NCBI GenBank assembly: GCA_977006965.1
Contig: OZ345375.1
Span: 2,523,109-2,587,108 of the forward strand
Direction of reading: 5' to 3'
Origin: Phymatolithon calcareum
Lineage: Eukaryota; Rhodophyta; Florideophyceae; Hapalidiales
DNA length: 64,000 nt
The translations under genes were made by a program, and so were the position numbers. Each line of letters starts with the position of its first letter. Position 1 is the first letter of the stretch. Below are positions 31,551 to 44,555 of the stretch, piece after piece. The notes under the pieces were generated by a model. That model did no database searches. It had not been told where the DNA came from and worked only from the letters and a program-made list of their open reading frames with translations.

Positions 31551-31701
31551 TTTTCTAGGTACACAGGCAATGTACTAGACGTTTTGAACTATGGAGAACA
31601 GCTTAAGGAAGGCAGAGAAGAGAACAATACGGATTGCTTAATCTACAGTACTCTTTTTTGTTTAAGAATGTATCGAAAAATGGGAACAAGGAAAATAAAG
31701 C

Positions 31702-32312
31702 TCATGCAGTAGAAGAGAAAGACGAAATAAACGTGACGTTTGAAGGGTAAAATGCTATTTGCGCCATTGGAGGCGTCTGAACCTTTTTTCTTGCAGGATC
31801 CTCTCGCTTTTCGCCTCTCTTGCAGCGCGAATTAGAGGACTGTGTAGGAGCGAGCTTCGTGGACTTAGGATCTGAAACCTCTGACTTGGGACCGGTTGCA
31901 CTGTCGTTGTCCTTCTTTTCGGCCTTGTTCACGGCGTTTGTGGTGTCAGGTTCATTTCTGTGATGCTGTCGTTTCCGCTGCCGTCGCTGTCGCTCTCATT
32001 GTTGTCCGGAGTTTCCTTAGGATTCATGACAGTGGAGGCAGCGGGCCTCGTCATGGACTTACGCTTCGGAGTAGGTGGAGTCCCGAGTGCGAGTGGGAAT
32101 GATATCTCCAGATTCCGACTGAAGTCATTCCAAAGGATTTCTTCCCGGTGTGCACTGAATCGAAATGCATTCTGGGCGCACGGCGAGATGTCGAGACTGA
32201 GCATAGGGACCATAGCGTGTTCGTGGTATTCCACGTGGATCAGCGCAACGTAGAAGGCCTGGTCGTATACATTGCAGGCAACGCGTATTGCGTGTATTTC
32301 AGTAGCAATCAT
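31702..32312 (-). pseudogene. Possible decayed coding region, unknown
   Basis: Two minus-strand frames (32312-31929 and 31932-31702) meet with a 4-base overlap. The composition is continuous across the join: a Ser/Asp/Lys-rich, nuclear-looking tail (repeated Lys/Glu, a SDSDGSG patch, a final KRGEKREDPARKK). One frameshift between them would give a protein of about 200 residues. No domain is recognised, so this is a weak call. Confidence 0.22.
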
Positions 32313-34141
32313 TCGACTGATTTCGTGGATAGTTTACTTTCGTGTTCAATAGGAACGCAAATGTTTACCCAAGTTGGGGGACGAAATTGGTGTAGCAGAA
32401 ATGATATAAATGCTGCTGGGAGTTCCTGACTGAGAAGGAACCCAAGCATCAAGAACAAGAAGGCATAACCACACGTCAAATTCTAGCACAATCTAGTGCG
32501 GCAGAAACCGCTCGCTGGAGACAGCGCGTACCACTCGTCGTGGATGCAGCCACTGATTCATAGACCATTCAGGCACTACAATCGTGGAACCTATTATACT
32601 CTTTTGATCCTACCTTAGGGCTGTGAATCAAAGGACGACAATTGCTGACTTCATCAAGTCATCTCGCCAAGCGGAAATCTTGACTTTGATTGATATCAGG
32701 CTTGTGCGCGAATACGTTATCTCGCTCATTCGAGAAGCTTGGCAACTTCGGTATCAGGAGGTAATTGATACAAAGGGTTGAATCAATATAATCTCCGGAT
32801 TATCCAACCCTGACCTGACTGTCCAATTCAAGGATAATTTAATAGTACGAAGTGACACGAGGCGCAAACATTTTCGAGCATTCCGACAGTCCTCAGGCAT
32901 GCAAAGGAAGCCCCTTGGGCGAACACAATGTCCGCTAACATGGGTTTTAAATTTTAATTTGCTTATAGAATTAAGAAAAAATTTATTTTTGACGTAATAG
33001 CGAGGAATCCTACACTATTCTCTTCGAATTCATTTTTTGAGCGAGAATATGTAATTATATTAAGTATTGTATTTAGCGAAACGATCGAAATAGGGCTCGG
33101 AGTCCGCAGTCTCGAAATTGCACCTGAAAAATAGGCATATTTGTTGCATTACAGTCAATTCAAAAATTAAACTTTCATACAAAATCATTTTGTTTTCTCT
33201 CAATTTTAAGTTTTCAATCGAAAATCTTGGATGCTTTTTGGTCCGGTGTCCTGCAGATTTGTGGAGCGTGGACTGTTGTTCGGGCGTCTTTTTGTCATTC
33301 TACTCTTTCCTGCACGAGCGAAAGCATTTATGGCGTATTCTATACAACCCAATCTCGGACACCGGACAGAGTCCGAGGGTCACTCTCTTCAGCCTCTTTT
33401 ACCCTGCACTATTTGAGATATGTATACTACTGGTTGGGGAAAATGGTTTCTTCACATTCTAGTAACGTCCCACTAGCAGTAAAGAGTAAGCAAGAATCAC
33501 TCGATCTAAATCTTCAAATGTAGATGTCTTTGTTGTATCGCTGCATTCCAACATTCGAGAAATATTATAGGCTCTCCCTTGACAATGAAAAACGTATAGC
33601 ATTGATCACGTTCATCCTTAGTAAACCACTGTCCCTATTTCGCCCCTCACTTGTATGAAAAAGAAGTGATTTCTTACCTCTATAGCCACTTTCCCCTTTG
33701 CATTGACCCGTTTTATATATCTAGTCATCTTTTTATTTCTTCTACGTCAGAGCTTTGCTGGGGAAACAGAAAACCAGAGCGTGCACTAGGTCAACAAAAG
33801 GTCGCTCTCTCCTCAATCGTACGAAATGAATGCACTCATCTCCTTCTTGAGGTTAATGATGCATGGAAGACCAAATTCGCTCTTAACATACAGGGAGAGA
33901 ATGCCCAGCCGTTACAGCACAGACTTATTGCAAAAAACCTCAAGAGTAGGAGATTGCATGCATATTCGCGTAACATGGTGCAAATAGATATTGGATTGTC
34001 CACTGAGGAAAGATGACGTTGAAAAACGAGGAAATATGAATGATATTACAGAGAAATCTAACAGATTTCAATAAGGGACGCCTGCTCGTCGAGAAAATCT
34101 GTAAACTTGTCCAATTCGGCTACAGCGTTTACTACCTCACA
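32313..34141. other. AT-rich stretch without recognisable genes
   Basis: Low-complexity and AT-rich with short frames, including 33118-33462 and 33651-34016, none with a motif. No clear terminal repeats. Confidence 0.35.
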
Positions 34142-35085
34142 GCGCTTCTGAACGAACTTCTCAGTCAAGCTCTAGGAATAAGCGAGATGTGTGGCGGCGT
34201 CAACATTTGGACGGTGCGCGTCCATTGCGAGCACGGCATCGTCATCTTTGGACGCTGTCTATGCATATTCTGCGAAGGAATTTGCAGACAATGTGACTAC
34301 CTAAGACATAAACAATGGCAGAGTTCAACTTATGGAAGAGAAAAAATCATCTGCTCATGTGGAAAAAGCTGGAATTATCCGCGCATGCGACTGCGAAGTG
34401 CAGACGCCGCTTTGATAGTAATGTGACGCTGCGCTTCTGAGCTATGGGCTCAAATCAATCTGAACGAATGTGCTGGTCGTTTGGCGGCGTTCACATTAGG
34501 ACGCAGCGAATCCATTGAGGGCGTGGCCGTATCATCTTCGGACGCTGTACAAACATCACATGTCTAGGAAGTGGCAGATGGTGTAACTATCTAAGACCTA
34601 AAGTTTCACGGACTTTAACGTATTGAAATAGTATAGTCTTCTGCTGATCTCCAACAACTCCGAACTCTCTGCGCATGCGACCGTGAAGTGGAGACGCTAT
34701 GCCATTATCAGTGTGACGTTGCTCTTCTGAACGAAATTCGCAATCAAGCTGAAGGAGAACGCGGTATGTGTGCCGACGTCAACGTTTGGACGCTGCGTAT
34801 CCATCGTGAGCATGGCATCATCATATTTGGACGCTTTACATCCTTCATTGGCATAGGAAATGGTAAAAAACGAGACTGTATAAGACCTAAACTATTACAG
34901 AGTTCAACGTATGGAACTGGAACAATCATCTGCTGATGTCAAAAAAGCACAGACTGTGAGCGCATGCGAGCGTGATATGGAGACAATGCGGCGTTATTGT
35001 GTGACGCTGCACATCCACAATAACTACTTAGGTCTAGCTAAACTGAAACCCTGGAGGCGTGGTGGGGTCAACGTTTAGATGATAT
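34142..35085 (+). repeat. Tandem array of diverged ~290-bp units (3 copies plus start of a fourth)
   Basis: Units start at 34142, 34431, 34721 and ~35008, each with GC(G/T)CTTCTGA near the start, GTCAAC(A/G)TTTGGACG ~57 bases in, ATCTTTGGACGCT-like ~100 bases in, and GCGCATGCGA near the end. Copies differ by many substitutions and small gaps. The fourth unit is cut by the mariner insertion at 35086. The first and third copies stay open in the same relative frame. The second does not. Confidence 0.72.
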
Positions 35086-35086
35086 A

Positions 35087-36670
35087 AACTCCCCGAAATT
35101 AATATAGCGCCACTTTGGCAAACCGTCAGGGGCACGTGCATGGCGGGAATCGCGTTAAAGGACCGGTGGTCCTTTAATCGTCTACTCATTGCTCTACGTA
35201 CTAGCCCAAATATGGCTCGCTAGGTTTATGGTAACTCGCAGTGTACGCCAAAATGTATGATAGCCCCATTTTTTTCCCGCGCAGCAGTTTGGCCCCGGAA
35301 AACTTTATGCATCCGCCAAGCGGAAGTATATGGGATTCATGGCGCGCTCGGCGCCCTGTGGCCTTATTTATACCCATGGCGACGTACCCACGTACGCTGT
35401 TCGAGTCACTCAGCCTCCAACCATGGGTCGCGGACAGTCTTTGACGAAGGAGGAGGAGGCGGTGATCCGGGTGCTCGACTCCAATGGCTTGAGCAGGAGG
35501 GCCATTGCGTTGCAAGTGAAACGGTCCCGAAAAGCCGTCTCGAACGTTTTGAACAAGCTCCCTGGCCAATCTCGACGGAAAAAGGCGGGGAGGCCCCGAA
35601 AGCTGTCTGATCAGGATACTCGGGCAGTCATTCGGAAGGCTTGTGTTTCAAGTATGACGGCTCGGCAGCTCCGAGACATGTACGATTTACCCCTCGGAGT
35701 GCGACGCGTGCAACAAGTACTTAAAGATACTAAGTACTTGGAGTTTAGGCGCATGAAACGGGCTCCAAGCCTTACCCCTTGGCACAAGGATCAGCGTGAC
35801 GAGTGGGCCCGCGTTCGTCTTCGCCTTCCCCGCGGGCAGTGGACCAGGACAATCTTTTCTGATGAGAAGCGATTCTGTTTGGATGGTCCAGACGGTTTTG
35901 GGTACTATTGGGCCGACAAAAGAGTCCCTGAAGAATACTTTTCCCGTCGGCAGCAAGGGGGGGAGGGGTTATGGTCTGGGGCTGTTTTTCGTGGCGCGGA
36001 AAGCCCGAACTGGTAGTCGTACCCAACACAATGAATGCGCAAAGGTACGTGCAGCTGCTTCAGAATCATCTGGAACCGTTTGCGGAATTGCACTACAGTG
36101 GGGACTGGAGTTTCCAGCAGGATAACGCGCCGGCGCACACAGCGAGGTACACAGATGAGTACTTCTTTGAAGCAGGGATCAGCCTTATGGATTGTCCATC
36201 GCGTAGTCCCGATCTGAACCCAATAGAGAACCTGTGGGGCATCGTTGCGCGTGATATTTACAAGGATTGTCGTCAGTTTGAGTACGAGGACGACCTCATC
36301 GAACCGATTCAAGCATCCTGGGATCGTATTGGACTGGAAACGCTGCATAAGTAGATTGGATCGATGCCGGACCGGTGCATGAAGGTTATCGAGAAGCGCG
36401 GAGGGGTCTACTGGCTACTGAGCGTTGTTTTTTGGTGCGATAGGCTGAGAAAGATAAAGGTGGCTCTAACTTACTGCGGACGTAAAAAATGCGCTATTCA
36501 AGCAAACTTGGTTTCCTGTTTGACTCCATTGGGGTTCACTAAATTAGGTTAGTCATTGCGTTGAAAAAGAAGGTTATACATGCAGTGCGACAAAAATAGT
36601 GGCGCCAGGAGTCACCATGGTTACAAGAGAGAACTCATGCCAAGTGGCGCTATATTAATTTCGGGGAGTG
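35087..36670 (+). mobile_element. Tc1/mariner transposon (DD34E)
   Basis: 1584 bp, flanked by TA dinucleotides (35085-35086 and 36671-36672), the standard target duplication. The ends are inverted repeats: CTCCCCGAAATTAATATAGC at the left and its reverse complement at the right, ~33 bases with two differences. It carries one transposase gene in the forward direction. The well-preserved ends and single coding lesion suggest recent activity. Confidence 0.93.
35423..36354 (+). pseudogene. Tc1-type transposase, one frameshift
   Basis: The natural start is the ATG at 35423 (MGRGQSLT). The N-terminus has paired helix-turn-helix domains (RRAIALQVKRSRKAV, then an AT-hook-like RKKAGRPRK). The catalytic triad is visible: Asp in FSDEKRF, Asp in FQQDNAPAHT, and Glu in SPDLNPIENLWG, with exactly 34 residues between the last two, as in DD34E Tc1 elements. 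The frame breaks in a run of seven G at 35957-35963 just before the conserved VMVWGCFSW segment. The remainder is open in the +1-shifted frame to the stop at 36354. Total length is about 310 residues, normal for the family. A sequencing error in the homopolymer is an equally good explanation for the break. Confidence 0.9.
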
Positions 36671-36672
36671 TA

Positions 36673-37740
36673 CATCCATCTGTTGCTGCACACGAAAAAG
36701 TAGCGACATCAGGCGGAATTTGTTTGACGCGGCTCATTAACACGAAAAACTGCTCAATTCAATCTCAGCCAAGGAGACAGGATTTGACGGCATCATCCGG
36801 GGACCGTTCGAATGTGTCTACCGCCGGCCAAAAGCAAAAAAATTAACACATGCAACTTGATGCACATTGCGCAAGAGTTTGACGATACTTTTTCAGACGC
36901 AGTGCACGCTCCCTGTCCATAAAGATCCTGTATTACCAACGATTCTAGACTCTCGAGCAGTGTAAACACTTGCGGTAGCTGACGGCAGCCGAACAGCATT
37001 AGAAGGCAAAGGAATTGAATAGACCATTTTCAAAGAAGCCGTTCGTTCCCTAAAGAGGAAGCTCTACCGTTGGCTGCGTAAAACGTTCATCATGCTCTCA
37101 AACGTTTCTTTTGAACAACCCTGAATTTCGCAAAATCATGGGGGAGGATAAACTTCTCGGTCAGTGCCCTCTGGTTAGCTTATTGTCTTATGTGCACTTA
37201 CAGACACGCCTCGCTCTTGTGCGCTCTTGAAACACCGCGGACAAGCTCCGTAACTACACCAAAAAATGGAATTTAGTGTCTCACGGTCGGTACTGTAATT
37301 ATAACCATATGGTAAGTTGTACGAGGGATCCTCTAGGGTTTTAGTACTCCCTGATCTCTCAAAACGTTTCCAAATAATAAAAAATCATGTTTTTATAAAT
37401 AGAAATAATTATAACTTGCATATGAAGTGAGCCCCCAGTTTCAATAGGGGGAGCTCAATTATTATAAACGGCGTCATGATAGAAAAAGTTTCAGAAAACA
37501 GGCCTCCTCTACAGTAATGCCATGCAGCGTTGCTCAACGGAGCAACAGAAGCAGTTGGGTGTGTTTACAAATGATGGTGCAGTATCATTGGATGATAAGT
37601 CTTTCATATTCTTTCCATATAGAATGTAGCTATATATATTAGTTTAACGTTCTTGCGCCAATGCTTGAGTAATGAATATAAAGACTAAATCCCCTCCGAG
37701 AGTCGCAGAGAACGCCATCCAACCATTCCGCCATAATATC
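36673..37740. other. Non-coding stretch after the mariner element
   Basis: The first bases probably continue the interrupted 290-bp repeat unit. The rest is AT-rich without recognisable features. Confidence 0.35.
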
Positions 37741-37744
37741 GATC

Positions 37745-39180
37745 TTGCGTAGCGCCGCTTGCTTAACACCGAGAATGCCCAACTCCGTCACCAATGGACC
37801 ATTCTCAACAAATCAACTTCATCCGTCTTCTTGTCGGAGGTCCCAAGTTGTTTCAACTAAGTCCCAAAGAAAAACGGTTATTCCATGGATGATTAACGAG
37901 GTCGAAACATCCAGAAGTCATGACGCAATCGGCCGTCGCACTGTGCAGCACTTTCCCACCATCTTCCGAGTAACGGATATGAAGTCATATGGAGCCAGTC
38001 GGAACAAAGCAATCCCTTGGAGGAACAGTCGCCAATCTTACCTTCAAAAACTGACCACACCAGAGGATAAGGCTATTTAGTCATCCAATCAAGTAACATC
38101 GGAATTTCCAAAGACGTGGGCCTATCAGAGATTTAACTGGTCGTGGAAGAAAGCGATGTGCATGGATGGACTATTTACACTCTGTCCTATTGGAAGAATT
38201 TTAAAGACTGAGCGCTGCTAGTGTCCAGTTAAGCACACGGATTTTGAAGCAAATTGCACTCCGTACACTCTCATATCCCACATCTCCATTCGTGTCAACC
38301 GACCGCAATGATCATATTCATCGCCCAATCATGACACATGTGAGAGACAACTGGATCCAATCGTTCATGAACAGACGAAACATCGTCATACGGAAGCAGT
38401 CCGGCTCTTTGCAACGGTGCAAGCCCCATAACATATACACCGAGAAGTTGATTTCCCATCATCTCGGCCAATTAGAGCGCGACTTCCTAGATGGTGTGCT
38501 GGACGAGAACGTAGTAGAATACATGGATGAGACGCACTTTATTTTTAACATGGATGACCATCACTCTCTAGTGGTGTATGGAAGGAAGAAAGTGAACTAT
38601 GCGGACAATGTCTCAGGCGGGAAAGGTATAACTATGGGTTTCGTGTATCAATGGAGGAGTGAACGCCAAAATTGAAGAACCATTTATGATTTTTCGCAAC
38701 AGGAACCGAAATTATCCCATATTGGGAGTTCCTGACAATGTACCCGGTGTTTCATACAGAACCGGACCGAGGGGTTAGATGGACAAAAATATGTTCAACC
38801 AGTGGTTGAATGAATCGAGAGCCATTTCATGTGACCCTATTGGTCGGACGAGATCCTTGTTTACGGACGACTGCTCTAGTCACAATGAAACGCCCCAACA
38901 GAGGGAATCATTGAACTCTATCAACACTAAGATTCGGTATTTTCCAGCAAGCAGCACGCATATGTGTCAGCCTTTGGATTCTTTTGTTATTCAAAAAATT
39001 AAGGCTGTATGGCGAGAGGAATGGGAGGCAGAGAAAACAACCCTGGCAAGACATATTATTTGAAACTCGCTGTGCGATACGTGGAAAAGGTGAACAGAAT
39101 GGAGGATGAAAACGGTATTCCAATTGTACGCAAGGCTATGATACGTTGTGGTCTTGCACTAGATGCGGATTGAACGTGGA
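37745..39180 (+). pseudogene. pogo/Tigger-like (DDE_1) transposase, decayed
   Basis: Three open pieces (37745-38080, 38244-38675, 38779-39063) spell a pogo-type transposase. The first catalytic Asp is in VEYMDETHFIF, the second in LFTDDCSSH, and the third in THMCQPLDSF, with 35 residues between the last two, within the range of pogo-like DDxD enzymes. The frame shifts near 38650. A TAG at 38776-38778 sits where this family normally has a Trp before MDKNMF. The N-terminal DNA-binding part is too decayed to read. Flanking terminal repeats were not found. The family is well supported, and the gene is inactive. Confidence 0.68.
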
Positions 39181-39660
39181 AAAAAGAGCAACTGTTCGAT
39201 TACTTGCAAGATATTATTGAAAAACACCCTAAAGAATGCTGTCGCCTTGTTCCGGAATATTGAAATAGAGAAAAAGTGAAATAAATTTACAACGTTATTT
39301 CATCAAATTTTATAAAATGCTGCTTTTCACTTCCCGCTAGTTTCTTTCCGAGTATTACTAGAAAGTACTTTACTCGTCAATTCTACCTCGGACACTGAAT
39401 TCCGCTTTTGGTGTACTGCCACTGCTCCTCAATCCCTTTTCCAATTCCCCCGGAGATTTATTATAATGAATATCAGCGAAACGACCCAAAGTGCTTAGAT
39501 GATTGGCTTTGGACATCACAGAGCCCACTGCATTCCGAATTTGAAAGTAGTTAAGGAAGACATTGAAAACAGCTCCATATATCCATAGATCGGACGCGTC
39601 AACAAGTCCGGTAGCGACTCCAAGCCTGAAAAACTGGCCAGCAGCGATGTGAAGCTGATT

Positions 39661-40149
39661 TTAAGTGGATATTGACTGTCCAAGAGAGACTTTCGTTTTC
39701 CAGCAAAGATTGAAAATTTGTTTCATGTCCTCGCAATTGTTTTCGTTAATCCACGGTACGCAAATGCGGGAGGACTCGAGGCATCGTGCTTTTTTAGATT
39801 TGAAGAATGTGCTTGAGAGCGCATCAACGTACGCATTCCACTTGTTTTTAACTGACTGCGCAGCAGCTGCTCGCTGAAGCTTAGAGCGCGCATTCCCTTT
39901 TTTCATTTTCGCTTTTGTCGAGTTGGGAGTGATCAGTCTTTCCCTCCACTTCAATGTCTCTTGGTGAAGATTAACTATATCAACCTCTTTCGCTTCTCGC
40001 TTGACTTCCATATTTCCCTTATCGTTTCCCACTAGGCTTTCGTCACCATTGGCATCGGTACTCTCGCCAGTGTGGAGCTCTCCGCCGCTAATCTCAAGAT
40101 CTTGACTGTGCAAATCGGTCATTCGAGCTCTCTTTGTCTGCCTCATCAT
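39661..40149 (-). CDS. Hypothetical protein, acidic then basic
   Basis: A 162-residue frame from an ATG at 40149. An acidic N-terminal half is followed by a Lys/Arg-rich segment (KAKMKKGNARSKLQRAAAAQ) and a Trp-containing helix (KNKWNAYVDAL), then a Cys/Trp C-terminus. The pattern recalls DNA-binding accessory proteins of transposons, but no family is recognised. It lies 0.5 kb downstream of and opposite to the pogo-like remnant and may belong to the same decayed element. Confidence 0.28.
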   Translation of the reverse strand: MMRQTKRARMTDLHSQDLEISGGELHTGESTDANGDESLVGNDKGNMEVKREAKEVDIVNLHQETLKWRERLITPNSTKAKMKKGNARSKLQRAAAAQSVKNKWNAYVDALSSTFFKSKKARCLESSRICVPWINENNCEDMKQIFNLCWKTKVSLGQSIST

Positions 40150-43100
40150 GGAGGTCGGAGTCTAAATCTTCGCCTTCATGACCTTTCTCCGATCGCGCCC
40201 GGGTACTGCTTCTCACCATGTGCCTCTTTTGTAATTGTCCGTCAACGAATCCACTCTCAGGCTCCTGCCAGCTCGTTTCGGAAACAGGGAGCTTTTCTTG
40301 CGGAAATATCTATTCTATAGCTATCCAGGATATCTCTTCAGGATATTTCCTCTTCCAGACGTTTCAATGTTGGGCTGGCTTGCTTCGATGTCTCTCTGAC
40401 ATCTTCTTGATCATCGTCAATATTGGAAACTTTACATCCAGTATTTGAATTTTAAACGTTTCCCAACATATGTTTATCCTTTTCCGGTCAATATTCGAGC
40501 CTGCAAAAAATTTTAATTAAGCTCGGAATGGTTCTGAGCTCTCTTATTGGCTTAACCCAACACCGCGAGAAAAGTTTCTGATTTCGAAAATAATACTGAG
40601 ATATAAAATCAAAATATTATGAAATATCTCATAAACTAAATGAAATCCGTTTTAAAGATTGACCTAAAATCTCACTCAATTTACAGTCCTCAAAATTTTG
40701 AAATAAAGTTGACAAACGCGTTGGTCTTCAAGGGAGAATGGTACTGCCTAGCACCATACCTATTCCCGTATCCATGACTCCTGGACTACTAAGATAACTG
40801 CTCCTTCCCCGATAGCGTCTCATGTCATCCTTCATTCTCACTCAATCCCCTTATTCCATTCTCAATTCAAATCGGCACATAAAGTGTCAAAAGAAATTAT
40901 CCTATTACCCATTATCTATTTACCTCTTGCTCCAATTTCGACTTTACCACTTTTCCAATGTCAACAATTTCGATTATACTCAGATTGCCTATAACCTATT
41001 CACTAACGGGGAATGGAGAAACCAATTTTTATATGCATTTCTTTAATATAATTGAAATTTATTTGTGACTTTATTTCCAAATGTAATTGTAAATGTAATT
41101 TTCACTGACAGAGAATTGGGAATCAAATTGTATATGAAATTATAAATGTAATTGATATATTATTTTGAATTTATTTCTAAATGTAATTGAAAAATTAGTG
41201 TGAATTTAAAAAATAATGTAAATGTAACTGTATTGTTGGTACTAGTCATCTGTCAACAATATGGTCAGAGTATTCAAATTTTTAAAAAAAGGGCAAAGTG
41301 ATCGAATAAGGGCCTTGTGGTTCTTGCTTTGAGCAATTGTTTATCGCGCATAATTTGAATAAGAAGAGAATGCATAGTATTAAATCTTGCAGAAGAAAAC
41401 TCGATTCAACCAGTAATGTTTCAATATGGATGGCTTCAAGTATAAATGAGCAACAAGGTATAAGAAAAAGAACTAGGAAATAGCTCAACCTGGAAGTAGT
41501 TTTGGCAAAAAAAGTATTGTTGACAACATTTCCATAAAGAACGTTCAAAACGATATTGTTTTTCGCAGCCAGAGTATTGCGATCTTTAGGGTGCATCTAC
41601 CGTGGTATTCTTACAGACGTATGTACATAGCATTAGACATGTTTCTGTACTACATACGGTCCGAAAATACATTACTATAGCGCTAAGTAGTACAGACCTT
41701 AAAAAACTTCAAATCACTGTTATTGCAGAAAGGAGAGTCCGATTCTAAATCATGACCCGCATGAAGAGGGCATGGACTATCAACCGCAATCCAATAAAAC
41801 TATCTCGTCTAGCCTGAAAAGATCCGAAGGTCAAAATTTCGTACGCAATTACCTTCAACAGCTGTCTAGGAAATATCTTACCAGGACAGCAACTAGCGGG
41901 TGCTTGAGAACTATAAAGTGAAAATCACAGGAAAAATTTTGATCAGATAATTCGATATCTGGAGAATAATAGCCAAAATTCATGCGAAATGCCTTCCAAA
42001 AGAATTTTTGGCGCACAGTCGGGATACCCGAAAAATTGTTGCACATCGTTTTGTCGTCCGAAATACATTTCGGTGGTCTACACACCGGAGGGAAGTCCTT
42101 TGGATGGATTTCTTCCACGCGTGCGCAGCATCGTAATGCGTCCTGGACATACATCAATGCGCCTACATTTACCTCTACGAGATGTTCCACTATTTAAACT
42201 AAACCACCACCGAAATATTTTGAAAAATTTGACTTCTCATTGCTAGTGTCTAGTTTACTAACCACCTCAATTGATTGTAAATCCCTTAATTGAAGGGTGA
42301 TTTAAAAGCTCGAAAAAATCTATAACACGAAGGCGAAATAGCTCGCTCACGCCAGAGTAGTAAAGCCAAGCTTGTCTTCTGCGCGGAGAGTAGCGCAACA
42401 ACTACCTGAAAAGCATATCGTGCTGAGCTATGAACAAAAATGTGCTGTCTAATCTTAAGAATGAGACCTGTTCTGCCACAAGAAAAAGACTCCCGTCTAC
42501 GGATCGGTGCATCCAAACATGCCAAGGAAGGCGCTTTGTCGAGAAGAATGTTGTAGACTATAGGCAGTCATTTCAAAGTTAATAAACGTGATTGGCACGG
42601 CTCAGGATGTAATTGAAGAGAAGATTTGTGGGCTCGCAAGCACCTCACTGTGCGTAAAATGGGTCCTAATTCAGCACCCAGTGAAGAAGAGTAAGATTGC
42701 GGCCGTCAAGATTGTTCGCCTCAATTCATAAAAACCTGATGATGGTGCTTCAGGCCGTTTGGCACCTTGGACCGAGCCCGTACTGGAAAAGTTTAGCATT
42801 GCCAAATCCTACTTACAGTATTCGTCTTCGCCAACCTTCATCAGAAAACGCCAATTTTCCTGCTCCATTCGCAACGAAAAGCTAACTAATAGACCAAGCA
42901 AGCTGCAACGCAGTCCTCAGAAGCACTATGCGCCTTTTGGGGACTCTCTTTGCTACTTTCTATAAGATTTTTGCAATTTTTTCAAACAGCCGCTCATTGT
43001 TCACGAACGGAAGTACTTTGACCCGTTTCTCAATGCATATTTCCTCCACCGTTTTGTGAAAGCTCTAACGATATTCTAGCGCCTTGATACATTCCGTCCA

Positions 43101-44555
43101 CTACAGCGTAGGTGTAGATGCCCCACGGTCTCCTTGATTCTCGCCGAGCAGGTCTTGCATATAGGTTCGTAGTGAACGGTAACATCTTGAAAAACTGTTA
43201 TCCGGGAGCAACATAGTGCGGCAAGTTGATTGAGAGTGGTTTCAGCGTGCTTTTTGCTTATATTGGGCTCTGAGGATAACAACTGCATACTCTTAAGCTT
43301 TGTCTACTTGTGCGGATTGAAAATCGACCACGCAGATTCTATGGTTAAGGGTATATTTTGATGCGTCACCAGACTTGACTCCGTAATGTCTTTTCGAACA
43401 GGGCCGACCGTTTTTTCGTTCCCAGGGAGCACTTAGTAGCTTGGGATTCAAATTGCTTCGAAAGTGAGCATGTCATCACTCAGCCTTCCCGTAGTATCCG
43501 ACAGCATGTCATCTCCCCATACATCCATCGTTGCTTGGTCAGCGTATCGAGGACGCTTCTTCTGTCTCCAAAAAAGCGAATGTGGTGTACGCATGGGATT
43601 CGCAAGTACTCTATCTCCTCAAATCTTCAGACTGCCGAGAATATTTCAGCGTCGAACGGCGAAACTACTGCTGCAATAGTCGTTTCATATGAACACATTC
43701 GGTAACGTTCTTGGTTGATAACTCGTTTCTAGTCTCGGAAGACCATCCAGAGTGTCAACAGCGCGTGATGCAGCAAAGATAACATGAAGTACTGATCTAT
43801 CAATTCATCGATACTTCTTTTAACTCCAGTACGACTCGCTAACATTCATTCAATTCATATCTCACAGTTACGTTAGAGAGCGGTGTTCGAACGTGCTTCA
43901 TTCCCACCGAGAAGAAGAGGAAGAATTCGAATGCCATGACGACTACTTTTGCGGCGCAAATCAACCGCAAAATTTGCAAAGTGAGGAAAATGACTGCCAT
44001 ATGTTCATCATGTAGCAAGCTTTATGGTGGCGAAACATGCATCTGTCGCATTCATTTCGTTGAGACTATTTCACGAAGCGCGTTGTTGCTATCCATAAGC
44101 TTAACGCTGTCAAAGAGCCTGATGTTGGAGAGCTTTCGTTTGCAAAAAATTATATGACTCACATACCCTCAATTGAGGGAAAATTTTAGTAAAATAGACA
44201 CAAGTAATCCTGTTCTATCCTCGAAATGGTATCATTCCCATTGGGAGAGATTATGTTTAGTGTAATGTCTTCAAATGTGGTTGATATTTTGACACTGCTC
44301 TCCGTCAGATCCCAGATTCAAAATCTTCCAATTCGTCCTCTAGAGTCTTCACATGATCATCAAACGGTATGCCCGTGTATATCGCGAGTAGAAAGGCAAG
44401 TTTCCCGACAAGGTACACCATTCAAAGATTCTGAACATCGTACTCCCTTGCGAAACTAAGTGCCCAACATCGTGAAACGTGTCTTCAAATCGGACATTTA
44501 AAATTTCAATGCTAGTAATCCTTAATCGTTCGACAGAACTCCTATTTTCTGTCTC
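40150..44555. other. AT-rich repeat-derived stretch, no secure gene
   Basis: Includes a degenerate run of AAATGTAATTG-like words at 41045-41235. A 111-residue minus-strand frame at 41855-42190 contains several Cys/Pro residues (VCRPPKC) but no recognised domain. Other frames are short and motif-free. Confidence 0.35.

Noticed and set aside
34688-34936. Small protein gene in the 290-bp tandem repeat
   Set aside because: The frame is shared by two repeat units but broken in the middle unit, and no start or known motif supports translation. Kept only as an observation on the repeat.
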